Origin: Eubacterium sp. CAG:251
GTDB taxonomy: Bacteria > Bacillota > Clostridia > Oscillospirales > Acutalibacteraceae
Assembly: GCA_000436835.1 (NCBI GenBank)
Contig: FR889122.1
Location: forward strand, 7,257 to 71,256
DNA length: 64,000 nt
Direction of reading: 5' to 3'
In this document: one piece after another, positions 17,597 to 26,565 of the stretch
Position numbering within the stretch: the first letter of the stretch is position 1
How the letters are laid out: each line of letters opens with the position of its first letter
The notes under the pieces: generated by a model
The model's input: only the letters and a program-made list of their open reading frames with translations
Database searches by the model: none
Told to the model about the DNA's origin: nothing
Made by a program: the position numbers and the translations under genes

Positions 17597-19432
17597 ATGT
17601 CTGTTCTTGATAGGGTTAATTCTCCTAAAGATTTAAAAAAACTGAATGATAAAGAGCTTGAAGTGCTATGCGAAGATATACGTGAATTGTTGATTAATAC
17701 TGTTTCCAAAACAGGCGGTCACCTTGCTTCTAATTTAGGCGTTGTTGAACTTACAGTTGCCATGCATAAGGTTTTTAACAGCCCTGTTGACCAAATTGTG
17801 TTTGATGTCGGCCATCAGTGCTATACTCATAAAATTCTTACCGGCAGGAAGGACAAGTTTGAAACCTTACGTACCGAAGGCGGCATCAGCGGATTTACCC
17901 GTCCTGTTGAAAGTGAACATGATATTTTTTCTTCAGGTCACAGTTCAACATCAATCTCTGCCGCTGTCGGTCTTGCAAGGGCTAAGCAGATTAAAGGCGA
18001 AAAAGGCAAGGTTGTTGCAGTTATCGGTGACGGTGCCTTGACCGGCGGTCTTGCATATGAGGCACTCAATAATTCAGGAAACGATAACAGTAATCTTATA
18101 GTAGTTTTGAATGATAATAATATGTCTATCAGCAAAAATGTCGGCTCAATGGCTAAAAATCTGACTACTATACGCACATCTAAAAGATACGTAACTTTTA
18201 AATCTAATTTTCAGCACCGACTTGCAAGAATCCCTAAGGTTGGCACTCAGATTAACAGATTTTTTACATATATTAATACTAAAATCAGAAAAATGATTTA
18301 CAAATCCACATTCTTTGAGGATTTAGGTTTTAGATATTACGGCCCGATTGACGGTCACGATATTGACGCACTTGTTGACGTTTTTAATGCGGCTAAAGCC
18401 CATAACCATTCAGTTTTAATTCATGTGAATACCGTTAAGGGTAAAGGTTATTATCCTGCGGAGAAAAATCCGACTCAGTTTCACGGTATAGGTAAATTTG
18501 ATATAAATACAGGTGAGCCGAAAAGTTCAGGAAAGAATTTTTCAGCCTGCTTTGGCGAAACTATGTGTAATTTTGCTAAAAAAGACGCTCGAATTTGCTG
18601 TGTTACTGCCGCTATGGCTGAGGGTACGGGGCTTTGTAATTTTGCAGAGGAATTTCCTAAAAGATTTTTTGATGTCGGCATTGCCGAACAGCATGCAGTA
18701 ACATTTTCAAGCGGTCTTGCAAAAAACGGTTTAATTCCTATTTTTGCTGTTTATTCAACATTTCTTCAACGTTCGTATGACCAACTTATTCACGATGTCG
18801 CAATGCAAAATTTAAAGGTTATTTTTGCAATTGACCGTGCCGGTTTTGTTGGTGAGGACGGCGAAAGCCATCAGGGCGTGTTTGATACTTCTTTTCTTAA
18901 CTCGGTGATTGGATTAACTGTTTTCGCACCGTCAACATTTGATGAACTTGAAGCTATGTTTTATCAGGCAATTTATAAAATTGACGGCGCAGTCGCAGTA
19001 AGATATCCACGTGGTTGCCAATGTGAAATTCCTGTCGAATATAAATATAATCACGATAATTATAACATTATAGGTGATACAAATAAGAAAAAATGTGTTG
19101 TGTCTTACGGCAGAGAATTTTGCGAATGTGCAAAAGCATATAAAAATCTTGACGACGCTTTTTTGATTAAACTTAATAAAATTAAGCCGATTGATGAAAG
19201 CGTAGTTGAATATCTTAAAAATTGTGATACCGTATATTTTTATGAGGAAAGTGTAAAAAGCGGTTCTGTCGGTGAAATATTTGCTTCACTGTTAATTGAA
19301 AATAATATTAATGTTCATTTTAAGCATATTGCAATTGACGACGAATTTGTTAAGCAGGCAAGCGTTTGCCGTCAGCTTGAGCATTATAATTTAGATACAA
19401 ATTCTATTATTAAAGAGGTCAATAATGGCTAA
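17597..19432 (+). CDS. dxs: 1-deoxy-D-xylulose-5-phosphate synthase
   Basis: A 611-residue thiamine-diphosphate enzyme, first step of the MEP isoprenoid pathway, joining pyruvate and glyceraldehyde 3-phosphate. It has GGHLASNLG at 40-48, DVGHQCY, the ThDP motif GDGALTGG at 144-151 with the matching N-D-N-x-M-S-I, and the transketolase middle domain with GIAEQHAVTF and AIDRAGFVGEDG. Length matches the family (about 620). GGGAAATATT precedes the ATG. Follows ispA by 26 bases and overlaps tlyA by 8. Confidence 0.98.
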   Translation: MSVLDRVNSPKDLKKLNDKELEVLCEDIRELLINTVSKTGGHLASNLGVVELTVAMHKVFNSPVDQIVFDVGHQCYTHKILTGRKDKFETLRTEGGISGFTRPVESEHDIFSSGHSSTSISAAVGLARAKQIKGEKGKVVAVIGDGALTGGLAYEALNNSGNDNSNLIVVLNDNNMSISKNVGSMAKNLTTIRTSKRYVTFKSNFQHRLARIPKVGTQINRFFTYINTKIRKMIYKSTFFEDLGFRYYGPIDGHDIDALVDVFNAAKAHNHSVLIHVNTVKGKGYYPAEKNPTQFHGIGKFDINTGEPKSSGKNFSACFGETMCNFAKKDARICCVTAAMAEGTGLCNFAEEFPKRFFDVGIAEQHAVTFSSGLAKNGLIPIFAVYSTFLQRSYDQLIHDVAMQNLKVIFAIDRAGFVGEDGESHQGVFDTSFLNSVIGLTVFAPSTFDELEAMFYQAIYKIDGAVAVRYPRGCQCEIPVEYKYNHDNYNIIGDTNKKKCVVSYGREFCECAKAYKNLDDAFLIKLNKIKPIDESVVEYLKNCDTVYFYEESVKSGSVGEIFASLLIENNINVHFKHIAIDDEFVKQASVCRQLEHYNLDTNSIIKEVNNG

Positions 19433-20231
19433 GAATAAGACAAGGCTTGACGTTGCTTTGGTAGAAAAAGGACTTGCTGAAAGCAGAGAAAAGGCAAAAG
19501 CAATCATTATGTCGGGCATAGTATATGTTAACAATCAAAAATCTGATAAAGCAGGCAAGGACGTTAGTCCGGATGATACAATCGAAGTTCGTGGTAAAAC
19601 TTTAAAATATGTCAGCCGTGGCGGTTTGAAGCTTGAAAAAGCTATGGAATGTTTTCCTATTTCTCTTGAAGGCAAAATTTGTATGGATGTCGGCGCTTCA
19701 ACGGGAGGCTTTACCGATTGTATGATTATGAACGGAGCAGTTAAGGTGTATTCAGTCGATGTCGGCTACGGTCAGCTTGCTTGGAAGCTTCGTACTGATG
19801 AACGAGTAGTTAATTTAGAAAGAACTAATTTTCGATATGTAACAGATGAACAAATTAAGGATAAAATTGATTTTTCATCTGTTGACGTTTCCTTTATCTC
19901 TCTTAAGCATATTTTGCCCAATCTTAATAAGTTCTTAAAGGATGACGGCAGTGCTGTTTGCCTTATTAAGCCTCAGTTTGAAGCTGGAAGGGAAAAGGTC
20001 GGTAAAAAAGGCGTTGTAAGCGACCCAGCAACTCACCTTGAGGTTTGCGAAAAAGTTATCGGCTTGGCAGTTGAAAACGGTTTTAGCGTTGCAGGTCTTG
20101 ATTTTTCACCTATTAAAGGGCCTGAGGGTAATATTGAATATTTGATTTATCTATTAAAATCAAATGAGCCTGTTGTTTATGAAAATGTTGACGCAAAACA
20201 ATTAGTTTATAAATCACATGAGGAATTATAA
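19425..20231 (+). CDS. tlyA: TlyA family rRNA 2'-O-methyltransferase
   Basis: A 268-residue protein with an N-terminal S4 RNA-binding domain (RLDVALVEKGLAESREKAKAIIMSG, residues 7-31, then VNN.K.DKAG) and a FtsJ-like Rossmann methyltransferase domain with DVGASTGGF at residues 88-96 and a LIKPQFE catalytic strand. TlyA methylates 16S and 23S rRNA cytidines in species studied; a hemolysin label is historical. The dxs-tlyA-nadK-argR-recN order is conserved across Clostridia. Confidence 0.95.
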   Translation: MAKNKTRLDVALVEKGLAESREKAKAIIMSGIVYVNNQKSDKAGKDVSPDDTIEVRGKTLKYVSRGGLKLEKAMECFPISLEGKICMDVGASTGGFTDCMIMNGAVKVYSVDVGYGQLAWKLRTDERVVNLERTNFRYVTDEQIKDKIDFSSVDVSFISLKHILPNLNKFLKDDGSAVCLIKPQFEAGREKVGKKGVVSDPATHLEVCEKVIGLAVENGFSVAGLDFSPIKGPEGNIEYLIYLLKSNEPVVYENVDAKQLVYKSHEEL

Positions 20232-21088
20232 TGATTATTTCAGTTTTTTCAAATCTTAATAATAAAGGCGTGAGCGTTCTTGCTGTAAATGTAGTTAATA
20301 AACTTATCAGCGGCGGCGCAGAGGTGTATTTATCCGAGGAACACGAAGCTGTATTTGCAAAAACAAAAGCGAAATTTGAAACATTTGACAAGGCTATGTC
20401 AATTTGTGATTGTGCAATTGCTATAGGCGGCGACGGCACAACGCTTAATATCGCTAAAAAAGCGGCTTTTTTGGGTAAACCGGCACTCGGTATCAATGCC
20501 GGCAGGCTGGGTTTTATGAGTGGTATCGAACGAGATGAACTTGGTTTGCTTGCAAGGCTTATTAATAATGATTATATTATTGACGAACGTCTTATGCTCA
20601 AAGCGACGATAGAACGAAACGGCCAGGTGATTTCTTCACATCATTGTTTAAATGATATTGTTGTTTCACGAGGAGATTTTGCAAGACTTATTGATGTATC
20701 AATCACTTGTGACGGCAGAAATGTTTCTAATATGAGAAGTGACGGAGTTATTATTTCTACACCTACCGGCTCTACTGCCTATTCAATGGCTGCAGGAGGT
20801 CCTGTTGTAAGTCCTGAGGCGGATTGTATTATCGAAACACCGATTTGCCCACATTCACTTATGGACAGAAGCATTATTTTTTCTGCGGATAAAGAATTAA
20901 TTATTAAAGCAAATAACGACCAAAATAATTCTCCGATTATGACTGTTGACGGTCAGGAGGCTGTCAATTTAGCCCCTGATTGTGAAATACATATCAAGAC
21001 TTCGGACATTAAAACTAAGCTAATTAAATTAAAACCTGAAAACTTTTACGAAATTCTTAATAAGAAAATTATTGAGAGGAGAGTATAA
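20231..21088 (+). CDS. nadK: NAD kinase
   Basis: A 285-residue enzyme that phosphorylates NAD+ to NADP+. GGDGT at residues 66-70 is the catalytic loop; the PALGINAGRLGFM and later DGVIISTPTGSTAYSMAAGGP blocks are diagnostic. GAGGAATT provides the ribosome binding site inside tlyA's stop region. Length is typical. Confidence 0.97.
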   Translation: MIISVFSNLNNKGVSVLAVNVVNKLISGGAEVYLSEEHEAVFAKTKAKFETFDKAMSICDCAIAIGGDGTTLNIAKKAAFLGKPALGINAGRLGFMSGIERDELGLLARLINNDYIIDERLMLKATIERNGQVISSHHCLNDIVVSRGDFARLIDVSITCDGRNVSNMRSDGVIISTPTGSTAYSMAAGGPVVSPEADCIIETPICPHSLMDRSIIFSADKELIIKANNDQNNSPIMTVDGQEAVNLAPDCEIHIKTSDIKTKLIKLKPENFYEILNKKIIERRV

Positions 21089-21547
21089 ATGAAAAAAAGA
21101 AGACACGCTAAAATATTAGAACTTATCAACTCCCATGATATTGAAACTCAGGAAGAACTTCAGGCTTTTCTTTTGAAAAACGGCTATGAGGTTACACAGG
21201 CAACAATTTCCCGTGATATTAAGGAATTGCGCCTTGTTAAGGATTTGTCAGATAAAGGCAGATACATTTATTCAACAGGTAAGAAAAATAATGAAAATGC
21301 AAGAAGAACAGGCGGTATTTTCGGGGAATCAATTATTAATGTTGAATACGCTCAAAATATTGTTTGCATTAAATGCTTTTCAGGTATGGCTGTTGCCGTA
21401 TGCACTGCAATTGACTCAATGGAATGGACAGGCGTCGTAGGTACAATCAGCGGCGATGATACTATTTTTGTACTTTGTAAAACTGAGGACTTTGCGAAAA
21501 TATTTACAATGAATATGGAGAAGATTTTAAATGCTAAGAACTCTTGA
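21089..21547 (+). CDS. argR: Arginine repressor family regulator (ArgR/AhrC)
   Basis: A 152-residue regulator. The N-terminal winged helix-turn-helix has the ArgR signature ETQEELQAFLLKNGYEVTQATISRDIKEL, read at about residues 18-46. The C-terminal oligomerisation and arginine-binding domain ends with the GTISGDDTIFVLCK strand and aspartate pair. It lies between nadK and recN as in Bacillus and Clostridia, where it controls arginine genes; no ARG-box is obvious in its own short upstream gap. Confidence 0.95.
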   Translation: MKKRRHAKILELINSHDIETQEELQAFLLKNGYEVTQATISRDIKELRLVKDLSDKGRYIYSTGKKNNENARRTGGIFGESIINVEYAQNIVCIKCFSGMAVAVCTAIDSMEWTGVVGTISGDDTIFVLCKTEDFAKIFTMNMEKILNAKNS

Positions 21548-23195
21548 CATTGAAAATATAGCTGTTATTGAAAAGGCAAGTGTTAATTTCAGTGACGGTC
21601 TTAATGTTCTGACAGGTGAAACCGGTGCAGGTAAATCTATTGTTGTTGACTCCATTAACGCAATAATGGGTGAGCGTACTTCAAAAGAACTTGTAAGACA
21701 TAATACCGATTATGGGTTTGTAAGCGCTTATTTTGATGATATTAGCAAATCAATTTGCCATAAGTTAAGCGAACTTGGCATTGAGATTGACGAAGAAAAT
21801 TCACTGCTTTTAAGCCGCAAAATTTCGTCAAACGGTAAATCGCTTTGCAAGGTAAACGGCAAAACTGTTACCGTTTCTATGCTTAAGGAAATAAGTTCGC
21901 TTCTTGTTAATGTTCACGGCCAGCATGACAGTCAGGCACTTTTAAATCCTGATTTGCAATATACATATATAGATATGCTTTTAAATGATAAGTCGGTATT
22001 ATACGATTATAAAAATTCGTTTAAAAAGCTTATTGGCGTTCGCAGAAAACTAAAATCACTTGCTAATGATGAGAGCGATAAGGAAAAGCAGCTTGAAATT
22101 CTTAATTTCCAAATAGATGAACTTGAGGCAGCTGATATCAAAATAGGCGAGAGGGAAGAACTTACTAAAAAACGTGAACTTATTCAAAAGAGTGAGGATA
22201 TAATAAAGGCACTTAATCTTGCTGTTTCAACTATTAACGGTGATGATGAAAACGCAGGCGTTGAGCAGGCTTGTAATGATGTTTCAAGAATGCTTTTTAA
22301 ATATGATGAAACTAAGGAAATTTTTGACGTATTTAATGACATAAACGATAAGCTGGAACTTGCTAAGGATAAGGCTCAAGCGCTTTTAATGTCAATTGAT
22401 TTCTCACCCGAAGAAATTGAAATGATTGACGAAAGGCTTGACCTTTATTATAAATTTTCTAATAAATACGGAAAAAATGAAGAAGAAATGCTTGCTTTTC
22501 TTGAAAATGCCAAGCAAAAAAGAAATTCAATTCTTTTTGCTGACGAGGAGCTTGACAGGCTCAATAAAGAATATGACGGATTATTAAATGAAACAGTTAG
22601 TCTTGCCGAAAAACTTTCAAGCGAAAGAAAAAAGGTTGCATCTGATTTTGAAAAAAACGTAAAAAACGAACTTTTATTTCTCGATATGCCTAAAATGCAG
22701 TTTTTTGTTAATTTCGATAAAGGTAATTTATCGTCAACAGGTTTTGACAAAATTGAATTTATGATTTCCGCAAATCCCGGTGAGCCGCCTAAATCATTGT
22801 CAAAGGTTGCTTCGGGCGGTGAGCTTTCGAGAATAATGCTTGCAATTAAAAGCATAATATCGTACAATGATACAATCGGAACTTTGATTTTTGACGAAAT
22901 CGACACGGGCGTAAGCGGCAGAGCAAGTCAAAAAATCGGCTTGAAGCTTAAATCTGTTTCTAAAAATACGCAGGTTATATGTGTTACTCATTCTGCTCAA
23001 ATTGCTTCAAATGCCAACGAGCATTTTCTGATTCAAAAGAAATTTGATGATAATAAAACTTTTACTTCGGTTACACCACTTGATTTTGAAGGCAGAAAGA
23101 GTGAACTCGCACGTATTATGGGCGGTCTTGAAATAACCGACACTCTTCTTCAAAGCGCAGAGGAATTATTAAATCAAAATTTGTACGGTAATTAA
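21531..23195 (+). CDS. recN: DNA repair protein RecN
   Basis: A 554-residue SMC-like ATPase for double-strand break repair. Walker A GETGAGKS lies at residues 29-36, followed by a coiled-coil middle (about 150-370) and the C-terminal signature GGELSRIMLAIK with Walker B TLIFDEIDTGVSGRAS and D-loop. Length is normal. It overlaps argR by 17 bases, is the last gene of the run, and the next gap holds only a weak hairpin before tyrS. Confidence 0.97.
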   Translation: MLRTLDIENIAVIEKASVNFSDGLNVLTGETGAGKSIVVDSINAIMGERTSKELVRHNTDYGFVSAYFDDISKSICHKLSELGIEIDEENSLLLSRKISSNGKSLCKVNGKTVTVSMLKEISSLLVNVHGQHDSQALLNPDLQYTYIDMLLNDKSVLYDYKNSFKKLIGVRRKLKSLANDESDKEKQLEILNFQIDELEAADIKIGEREELTKKRELIQKSEDIIKALNLAVSTINGDDENAGVEQACNDVSRMLFKYDETKEIFDVFNDINDKLELAKDKAQALLMSIDFSPEEIEMIDERLDLYYKFSNKYGKNEEEMLAFLENAKQKRNSILFADEELDRLNKEYDGLLNETVSLAEKLSSERKKVASDFEKNVKNELLFLDMPKMQFFVNFDKGNLSSTGFDKIEFMISANPGEPPKSLSKVASGGELSRIMLAIKSIISYNDTIGTLIFDEIDTGVSGRASQKIGLKLKSVSKNTQVICVTHSAQIASNANEHFLIQKKFDDNKTFTSVTPLDFEGRKSELARIMGGLEITDTLLQSAEELLNQNLYGN

Positions 23196-23286
23196 CTATG
23201 GGAATTAATATTGAACAAAAGGTGAAAAACGGCACTTGTGCCACTTTGTCATTATAAATTTGTTTTTATTTTAGGAGGATATATAA

Positions 23287-24507
23287 ATGGGAGTTTATGA
23301 AGAATTACAAGAAAGAGGACTTATAGCTCAAATTACTAATGAGGACGAAGTAAGAGAACTTATTAATAACGGTAAGGCTGTATTTTATATCGGCTTTGAC
23401 CCGACTGCGGACAGCTTGCACGTTGGTCACTTTATGGCACTTTGCCTTATGAAAAGGCTTCAAATGGCTGGCAATAAGCCGATTGCCCTTATCGGCGGCG
23501 GTACCGGTATGATTGGTGACCCAAGCGGTAAGACAGATATGCGTAAAATGCTTACACCTGAAATTATTCAGCATAACTGCGACTGCTTTAAAAAGCAAAT
23601 GTCTAAGTTTATTGACTTTTCAGACGGCAAGGCAATGATGGTTAATAATGCCGATTGGCTTCTTGACCTTAACTATATCAACGTTCTTCGTGAGGTTGGT
23701 GCGTGCTTCAGTGTAAACAGAATGTTAAGCTTTGAATGTTATAAGCAGAGAATGGAAAGAGGTCTTTCGTTCCTTGAATTTAACTATATGATTATGCAAA
23801 GCTATGACTTCTATACTCTTTATAAGAAATACGGCTGTAACCTTCAGTTCGGCGGTGATGACCAGTGGTCAAATATGATTGGCGGTATGGAGCTTATCAG
23901 AAGGAAACTTCAGGGTAATGCAAATGCTATGACAATTACTCTTCTTACCAACTCAGAGGGTAAGAAAATGGGTAAGACTGAAAAGGGTGCTGTTTGGCTT
24001 GACGCTGAAAAAACCTCACCTTATGAGTTCTATCAGTATTGGAGAAATGTCGGCGATGATGACGTAATCAAGTGTATGAAGCTTCTTACATTTATTCCTA
24101 TGGAGCAGATTAATGAGTATGCAAAGCTTGAGGGTGCCGAGCTTAACAAGGTTAAGGAAATTCTTGCTTTCGAACTTACTAAGATGATTCATGGCGAGGA
24201 AGAAGCTACTAAGGCTCAAAACGCCGCAAAAGCGCTTTTTGCAGGCGGTGCTGATAATTCACATATGCCTGAAACCGTACTCACCGATGATGATTTCACA
24301 GACGGTTCAATTATGCTTCTTGATATGATGGTTAAAGCCGGCATTATTAAGTCAAAGGGAGAGGGCAGACGTCTTATCACTCAGGGCGGTGTAAGCGTTA
24401 ATGACGAAAAGGCAACCGACCCTAATATGTCATTTACAACCGATGATTTTTCAAACGAAATCATTGTTAAAAAGGGTAAAAAAGTATTCCATAAGTTTAG
24501 TAAATAA
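23287..24507 (+). CDS. tyrS: Tyrosyl-tRNA synthetase
   Basis: A 406-residue class I synthetase charging tRNA-Tyr. It has the HIGH-type HVGH at residues 45-48 and the KMSKS-type KMGKT near 229-233, with the tyrosine-specific GGDDQWSNMIGG between, and a C-terminal S4 domain from about residue 340. AGGAGG stands 7 bases before the ATG. In many Firmicutes tyrS has a T-box; I see no such leader here in the 91-base gap. Confidence 0.97.
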   Translation: MGVYEELQERGLIAQITNEDEVRELINNGKAVFYIGFDPTADSLHVGHFMALCLMKRLQMAGNKPIALIGGGTGMIGDPSGKTDMRKMLTPEIIQHNCDCFKKQMSKFIDFSDGKAMMVNNADWLLDLNYINVLREVGACFSVNRMLSFECYKQRMERGLSFLEFNYMIMQSYDFYTLYKKYGCNLQFGGDDQWSNMIGGMELIRRKLQGNANAMTITLLTNSEGKKMGKTEKGAVWLDAEKTSPYEFYQYWRNVGDDDVIKCMKLLTFIPMEQINEYAKLEGAELNKVKEILAFELTKMIHGEEEATKAQNAAKALFAGGADNSHMPETVLTDDDFTDGSIMLLDMMVKAGIIKSKGEGRRLITQGGVSVNDEKATDPNMSFTTDDFSNEIIVKKGKKVFHKFSK

Positions 24508-24518
24508 ATTCTAATTTA

Positions 24519-24551
24519 AACTGTCGTGTTAATTCACGGCAGTTTTTTTAT
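24519..24551 (+). terminator. Intrinsic terminator after tyrS
   Basis: ACTGTCGTG pairs with CACGGCAGT (one G-U) around a TTAATT loop and runs into seven T residues. Confidence 0.85.
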
Positions 24552-24590
24552 ATTAATAAATATTTGTTATTATAAATAATGAAAAATTAA

Positions 24591-24737
24591 TTTACACCTT
24601 GGGCGAGTCTTGATGAAATTCCTAAAATGAAATTAGCGCCGGATTTTGATAAAATGCTTGAAGTATTCACAAATAATGATTTTTGCGAGCACGAGAGCAT
24701 TAAAGTGAAAGATGAATGGATAAGTATTTTTAAATAA
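24591..24737 (+). pseudogene. C-terminal remnant of a NUDIX hydrolase
   Basis: Between the tyrS terminator and tRNA-Leu, 48 open codons preceded directly by an in-frame TAA encode a peptide opening F-T-P-W-A-S-L-D-E-I-P and ending D-E-W-I-S-I-F-K. This resembles the W-x-x-L-D-E-[LI] plus L-x-P-x-F region at the C-terminus of MutT/NUDIX 8-oxo-dGTP or ADP-ribose hydrolases. The Nudix box is absent. The piece has no good ribosome binding site and looks like the tail of a deleted gene. The family call is by resemblance only; an internal ATG at 24627 could give a 36-residue peptide. Confidence 0.45.
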
Positions 24738-24762
24738 GTATTTATTAAAATTAATAAATCTA

Positions 24763-24791
24763 TTGACTTTGGGCTTTTAATTTTATATAAT
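24763..24791 (+). promoter_or_regulatory. Sigma-A-type promoter of tRNA-Leu
   Basis: TTGACT (24763-24768) and TATAAT (24786-24791) with a 17-base spacer, 14 bases before the tRNA 5' end. Confidence 0.75.
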
Positions 24792-24805
24792 AAAAAAGCT
24801 GATTT

Positions 24806-24892
24806 GCCGGCGTGATGGAATTGGCAGACGTGCTGGACTCAAAATCCAGTCCTGGCAACAGGGTGCGGGTTCGACCCCCGCCGCCGGCACCA
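24806..24892 (+). tRNA. tRNA-Leu (anticodon CAA)
   Basis: An 87-base class II tRNA with encoded CCA. The acceptor arms GCCGGCG and CGCCGGC pair over all seven bases, followed by discriminator A and CCA. The anticodon stem CTGGA/TCCAG encloses CTCAAAA, giving anticodon CAA for UUG leucine codons. The long variable arm (CCTGGCAACAGGG region) and the GGTTCGACCC T-arm are clear. Confidence 0.97.
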
Positions 24893-24926
24893 AGGGTTGT
24901 TTTAGAACAACCCTTTTATTTTTTTG
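24893..24926 (+). terminator. Intrinsic terminator after tRNA-Leu
   Basis: AGGGTTGTT pairs with AACAACCCT and is followed by TTTTATTTTTTT. It lies directly after the tRNA CCA end and before the choloylglycine hydrolase. Confidence 0.88.
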
Positions 24927-24957
24927 ATTTTTGTTAATAATTATAAAGGGTGATATT

Positions 24958-25932
24958 ATGTGTACTGCGGCAACATATAAAACTAAGGACTTTTATTTTG
25001 GCAGAACTCTTGATTATGAATTTTCTTACGGTGACAAAATAACTATTACGCCGAGAAATTATACGTTTGATTTTAAATTTATGGGTGAGGTTAAAAACCA
25101 TTATGCAATAATCGGTATGGCTCATATTGCAAATGATTATCCTCTTTATTATGACGCAATGAACGAAAAAGGTGTTTGCATTGCAGGGCTTAATTTTGTG
25201 GGCAATGCGGTTTATAATAATCCGATTGAGGGAAAAGAAAATGTAGCGCAGTTTGAGCTTATTGCGTGGATACTTTGCCAATGCGAAAATATGAATGACG
25301 TGCGCAATTTGCTTAAAAAAATTAATATAACAAATATATCTTTTTCAGATAAATTGCCTACTGCTCAGCTTCATTATATCATTGCTGACAAAAACGATTG
25401 CATAACCCTTGAATGTACTAAAGACGGTATGAAAATTTATGATAATAAGGTAGGAGTATTAACTAATAATCCGCCTTTTGATATGCAAATGTTTATGCTT
25501 AATAATTATATGTCTTTATCACCTAAGCAACCCGATAACAGCTTTGCTGAAAATATTGATTTAAAACAATACAGCAGAGGTATGGGCGCACTCGGTTTGC
25601 CGGGTGATTTATCGTCAGCATCTCGTTTTGCACGTGTTGCTTTTACTAAACTTAATTCAAAATCAGGCGATAATGAAAATGACAGCGTAAGTCAATTCTT
25701 TCATATTTTAGGCTCGGTTGACCAACAGCGTGGTTGCTGCGAGGTGGCTGAGGGTAAATATGAAATAACGATTTATACCTCTTGTTGCAATGCTGATAAA
25801 GGAATTTATTATTATACAACATATAATTGCCATAGAATTAATGCGGTTGATATGCACAAGGTAAATCTTGATGACAGTAAGCTTTTTGCTTACGATGTAA
25901 TTGAAAATGAACCAATATTCTTCCAAAATTAA
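24958..25932 (+). CDS. Choloylglycine hydrolase family protein, probable bile salt hydrolase
   Basis: A 324-residue N-terminal-nucleophile amidohydrolase. The ATG at 24958, after GGGTGATATT, puts cysteine at position 2, the nucleophile exposed after Met removal; the frame extends upstream but would bury it. Other active-site residues known from Clostridium perfringens bile salt hydrolase are present: R16, D19, N79 (GLNF), N170 (VLTN) and R223 (ASRF). The C-terminal block INAVDMHKVNLD also matches that enzyme closely. S-R-G at 206-208 sits in the substrate-selectivity loop. No signal peptide, so cytoplasmic. Likely deconjugates glycine- or taurine-linked bile acids; penicillin V acylase activity is the alternative. 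Confidence 0.85.
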   Translation: MCTAATYKTKDFYFGRTLDYEFSYGDKITITPRNYTFDFKFMGEVKNHYAIIGMAHIANDYPLYYDAMNEKGVCIAGLNFVGNAVYNNPIEGKENVAQFELIAWILCQCENMNDVRNLLKKINITNISFSDKLPTAQLHYIIADKNDCITLECTKDGMKIYDNKVGVLTNNPPFDMQMFMLNNYMSLSPKQPDNSFAENIDLKQYSRGMGALGLPGDLSSASRFARVAFTKLNSKSGDNENDSVSQFFHILGSVDQQRGCCEVAEGKYEITIYTSCCNADKGIYYYTTYNCHRINAVDMHKVNLDDSKLFAYDVIENEPIFFQN

Positions 25933-25933
25933 A

Positions 25934-25968
25934 ATGAGCGGACGTTCTCAATTGAGAATGTCCGCTTA
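25934..25968. terminator. Bidirectional terminator between converging genes
   Basis: AGCGGACGTTCTCAA and TTGAGAATGTCCGCT (25937-25966) form a long stem with one G-U pair and almost no loop. A/T-rich sequence flanks both sides, so it can end both the hydrolase and the methyltransferase transcripts. Confidence 0.75.
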
Positions 25969-25970
25969 AA

Positions 25971-26564
25971 TTATGCCTTTACTCCGCTGACAATATAAAT
26001 ATCTTCGGTTGATTTTTTATAAATATCAACAAGTCCTGCTGATTTGAATATTTCTTCTAAAGCGTTTTCGCTGATAAGTCCGTTTGAAATCTTGCTTGCC
26101 TGAACGCTTTTGTGGTGGTTGTCAAGGTCTTTTCTGCCTCTGTCGTGAGCGACTGTAACTGTACCGCCGGATTTAACGGCTTTTGCAAGATTTTTAATCA
26201 GCGCTTTTGGATTTGGGAAATGAGGGAATGCATTAAATACCATAACACGGTCATATTGATTCTTGAAATTAAATTCCTCGGCGTCCTCGCAAAGAAAATC
26301 TATAAAATCATATTTCTTGAATTTATTTCTTGCAATCTCAATCATTTTGCTCGAAATATCAACGCCCGTTACTTTTGATACATTTCTTTCAATGTAATAA
26401 TCAATCATAACACCTGTGCCGCAGGCGATATCAAGTACGCTTTTTCCGCTTGATATTTTTGCGACGTCGAGTATTTCATTCATTTTGCTGTCGTCTTTTT
26501 CCATATTTTCATCCCAAGTAGTTGAGTGAATATCGAAAAAACTGATTACTTCGTTTTTATTCAT
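25971..26564 (-). CDS. Class I SAM-dependent methyltransferase
   Basis: A 197-residue Methyltransf_11/25-type protein. Motif I is VLDIACGTGVMIDYY (about residues 41-55), followed by an acidic residue after strand 2 (VTGVDIS) and the VMVFNAFPHF post-II strand. The ATG at 26564 lies 1 base after the stop of the ECF S gene with GTGAGGAAT as ribosome binding site. The frame extends further upstream but would overlap that gene without need. It is the last gene of the ECF operon, so it may act on the imported compound or one derived from it; the substrate is unknown. Confidence 0.85.
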   Translation of the reverse strand: MNKNEVISFFDIHSTTWDENMEKDDSKMNEILDVAKISSGKSVLDIACGTGVMIDYYIERNVSKVTGVDISSKMIEIARNKFKKYDFIDFLCEDAEEFNFKNQYDRVMVFNAFPHFPNPKALIKNLAKAVKSGGTVTVAHDRGRKDLDNHHKSVQASKISNGLISENALEEIFKSAGLVDIYKKSTEDIYIVSGVKA

Positions 26565-26565
26565 C

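Noticed and set aside
23198..23257. A 19-codon open frame and a GGCAC/GTGCC hairpin between recN and tyrS as a leader peptide or T-box
   Set aside because: It has no tyrosine codons, a poor ribosome binding site, and no T-box sequence (GGTGGAACCGCG-like) or T run after the hairpin.
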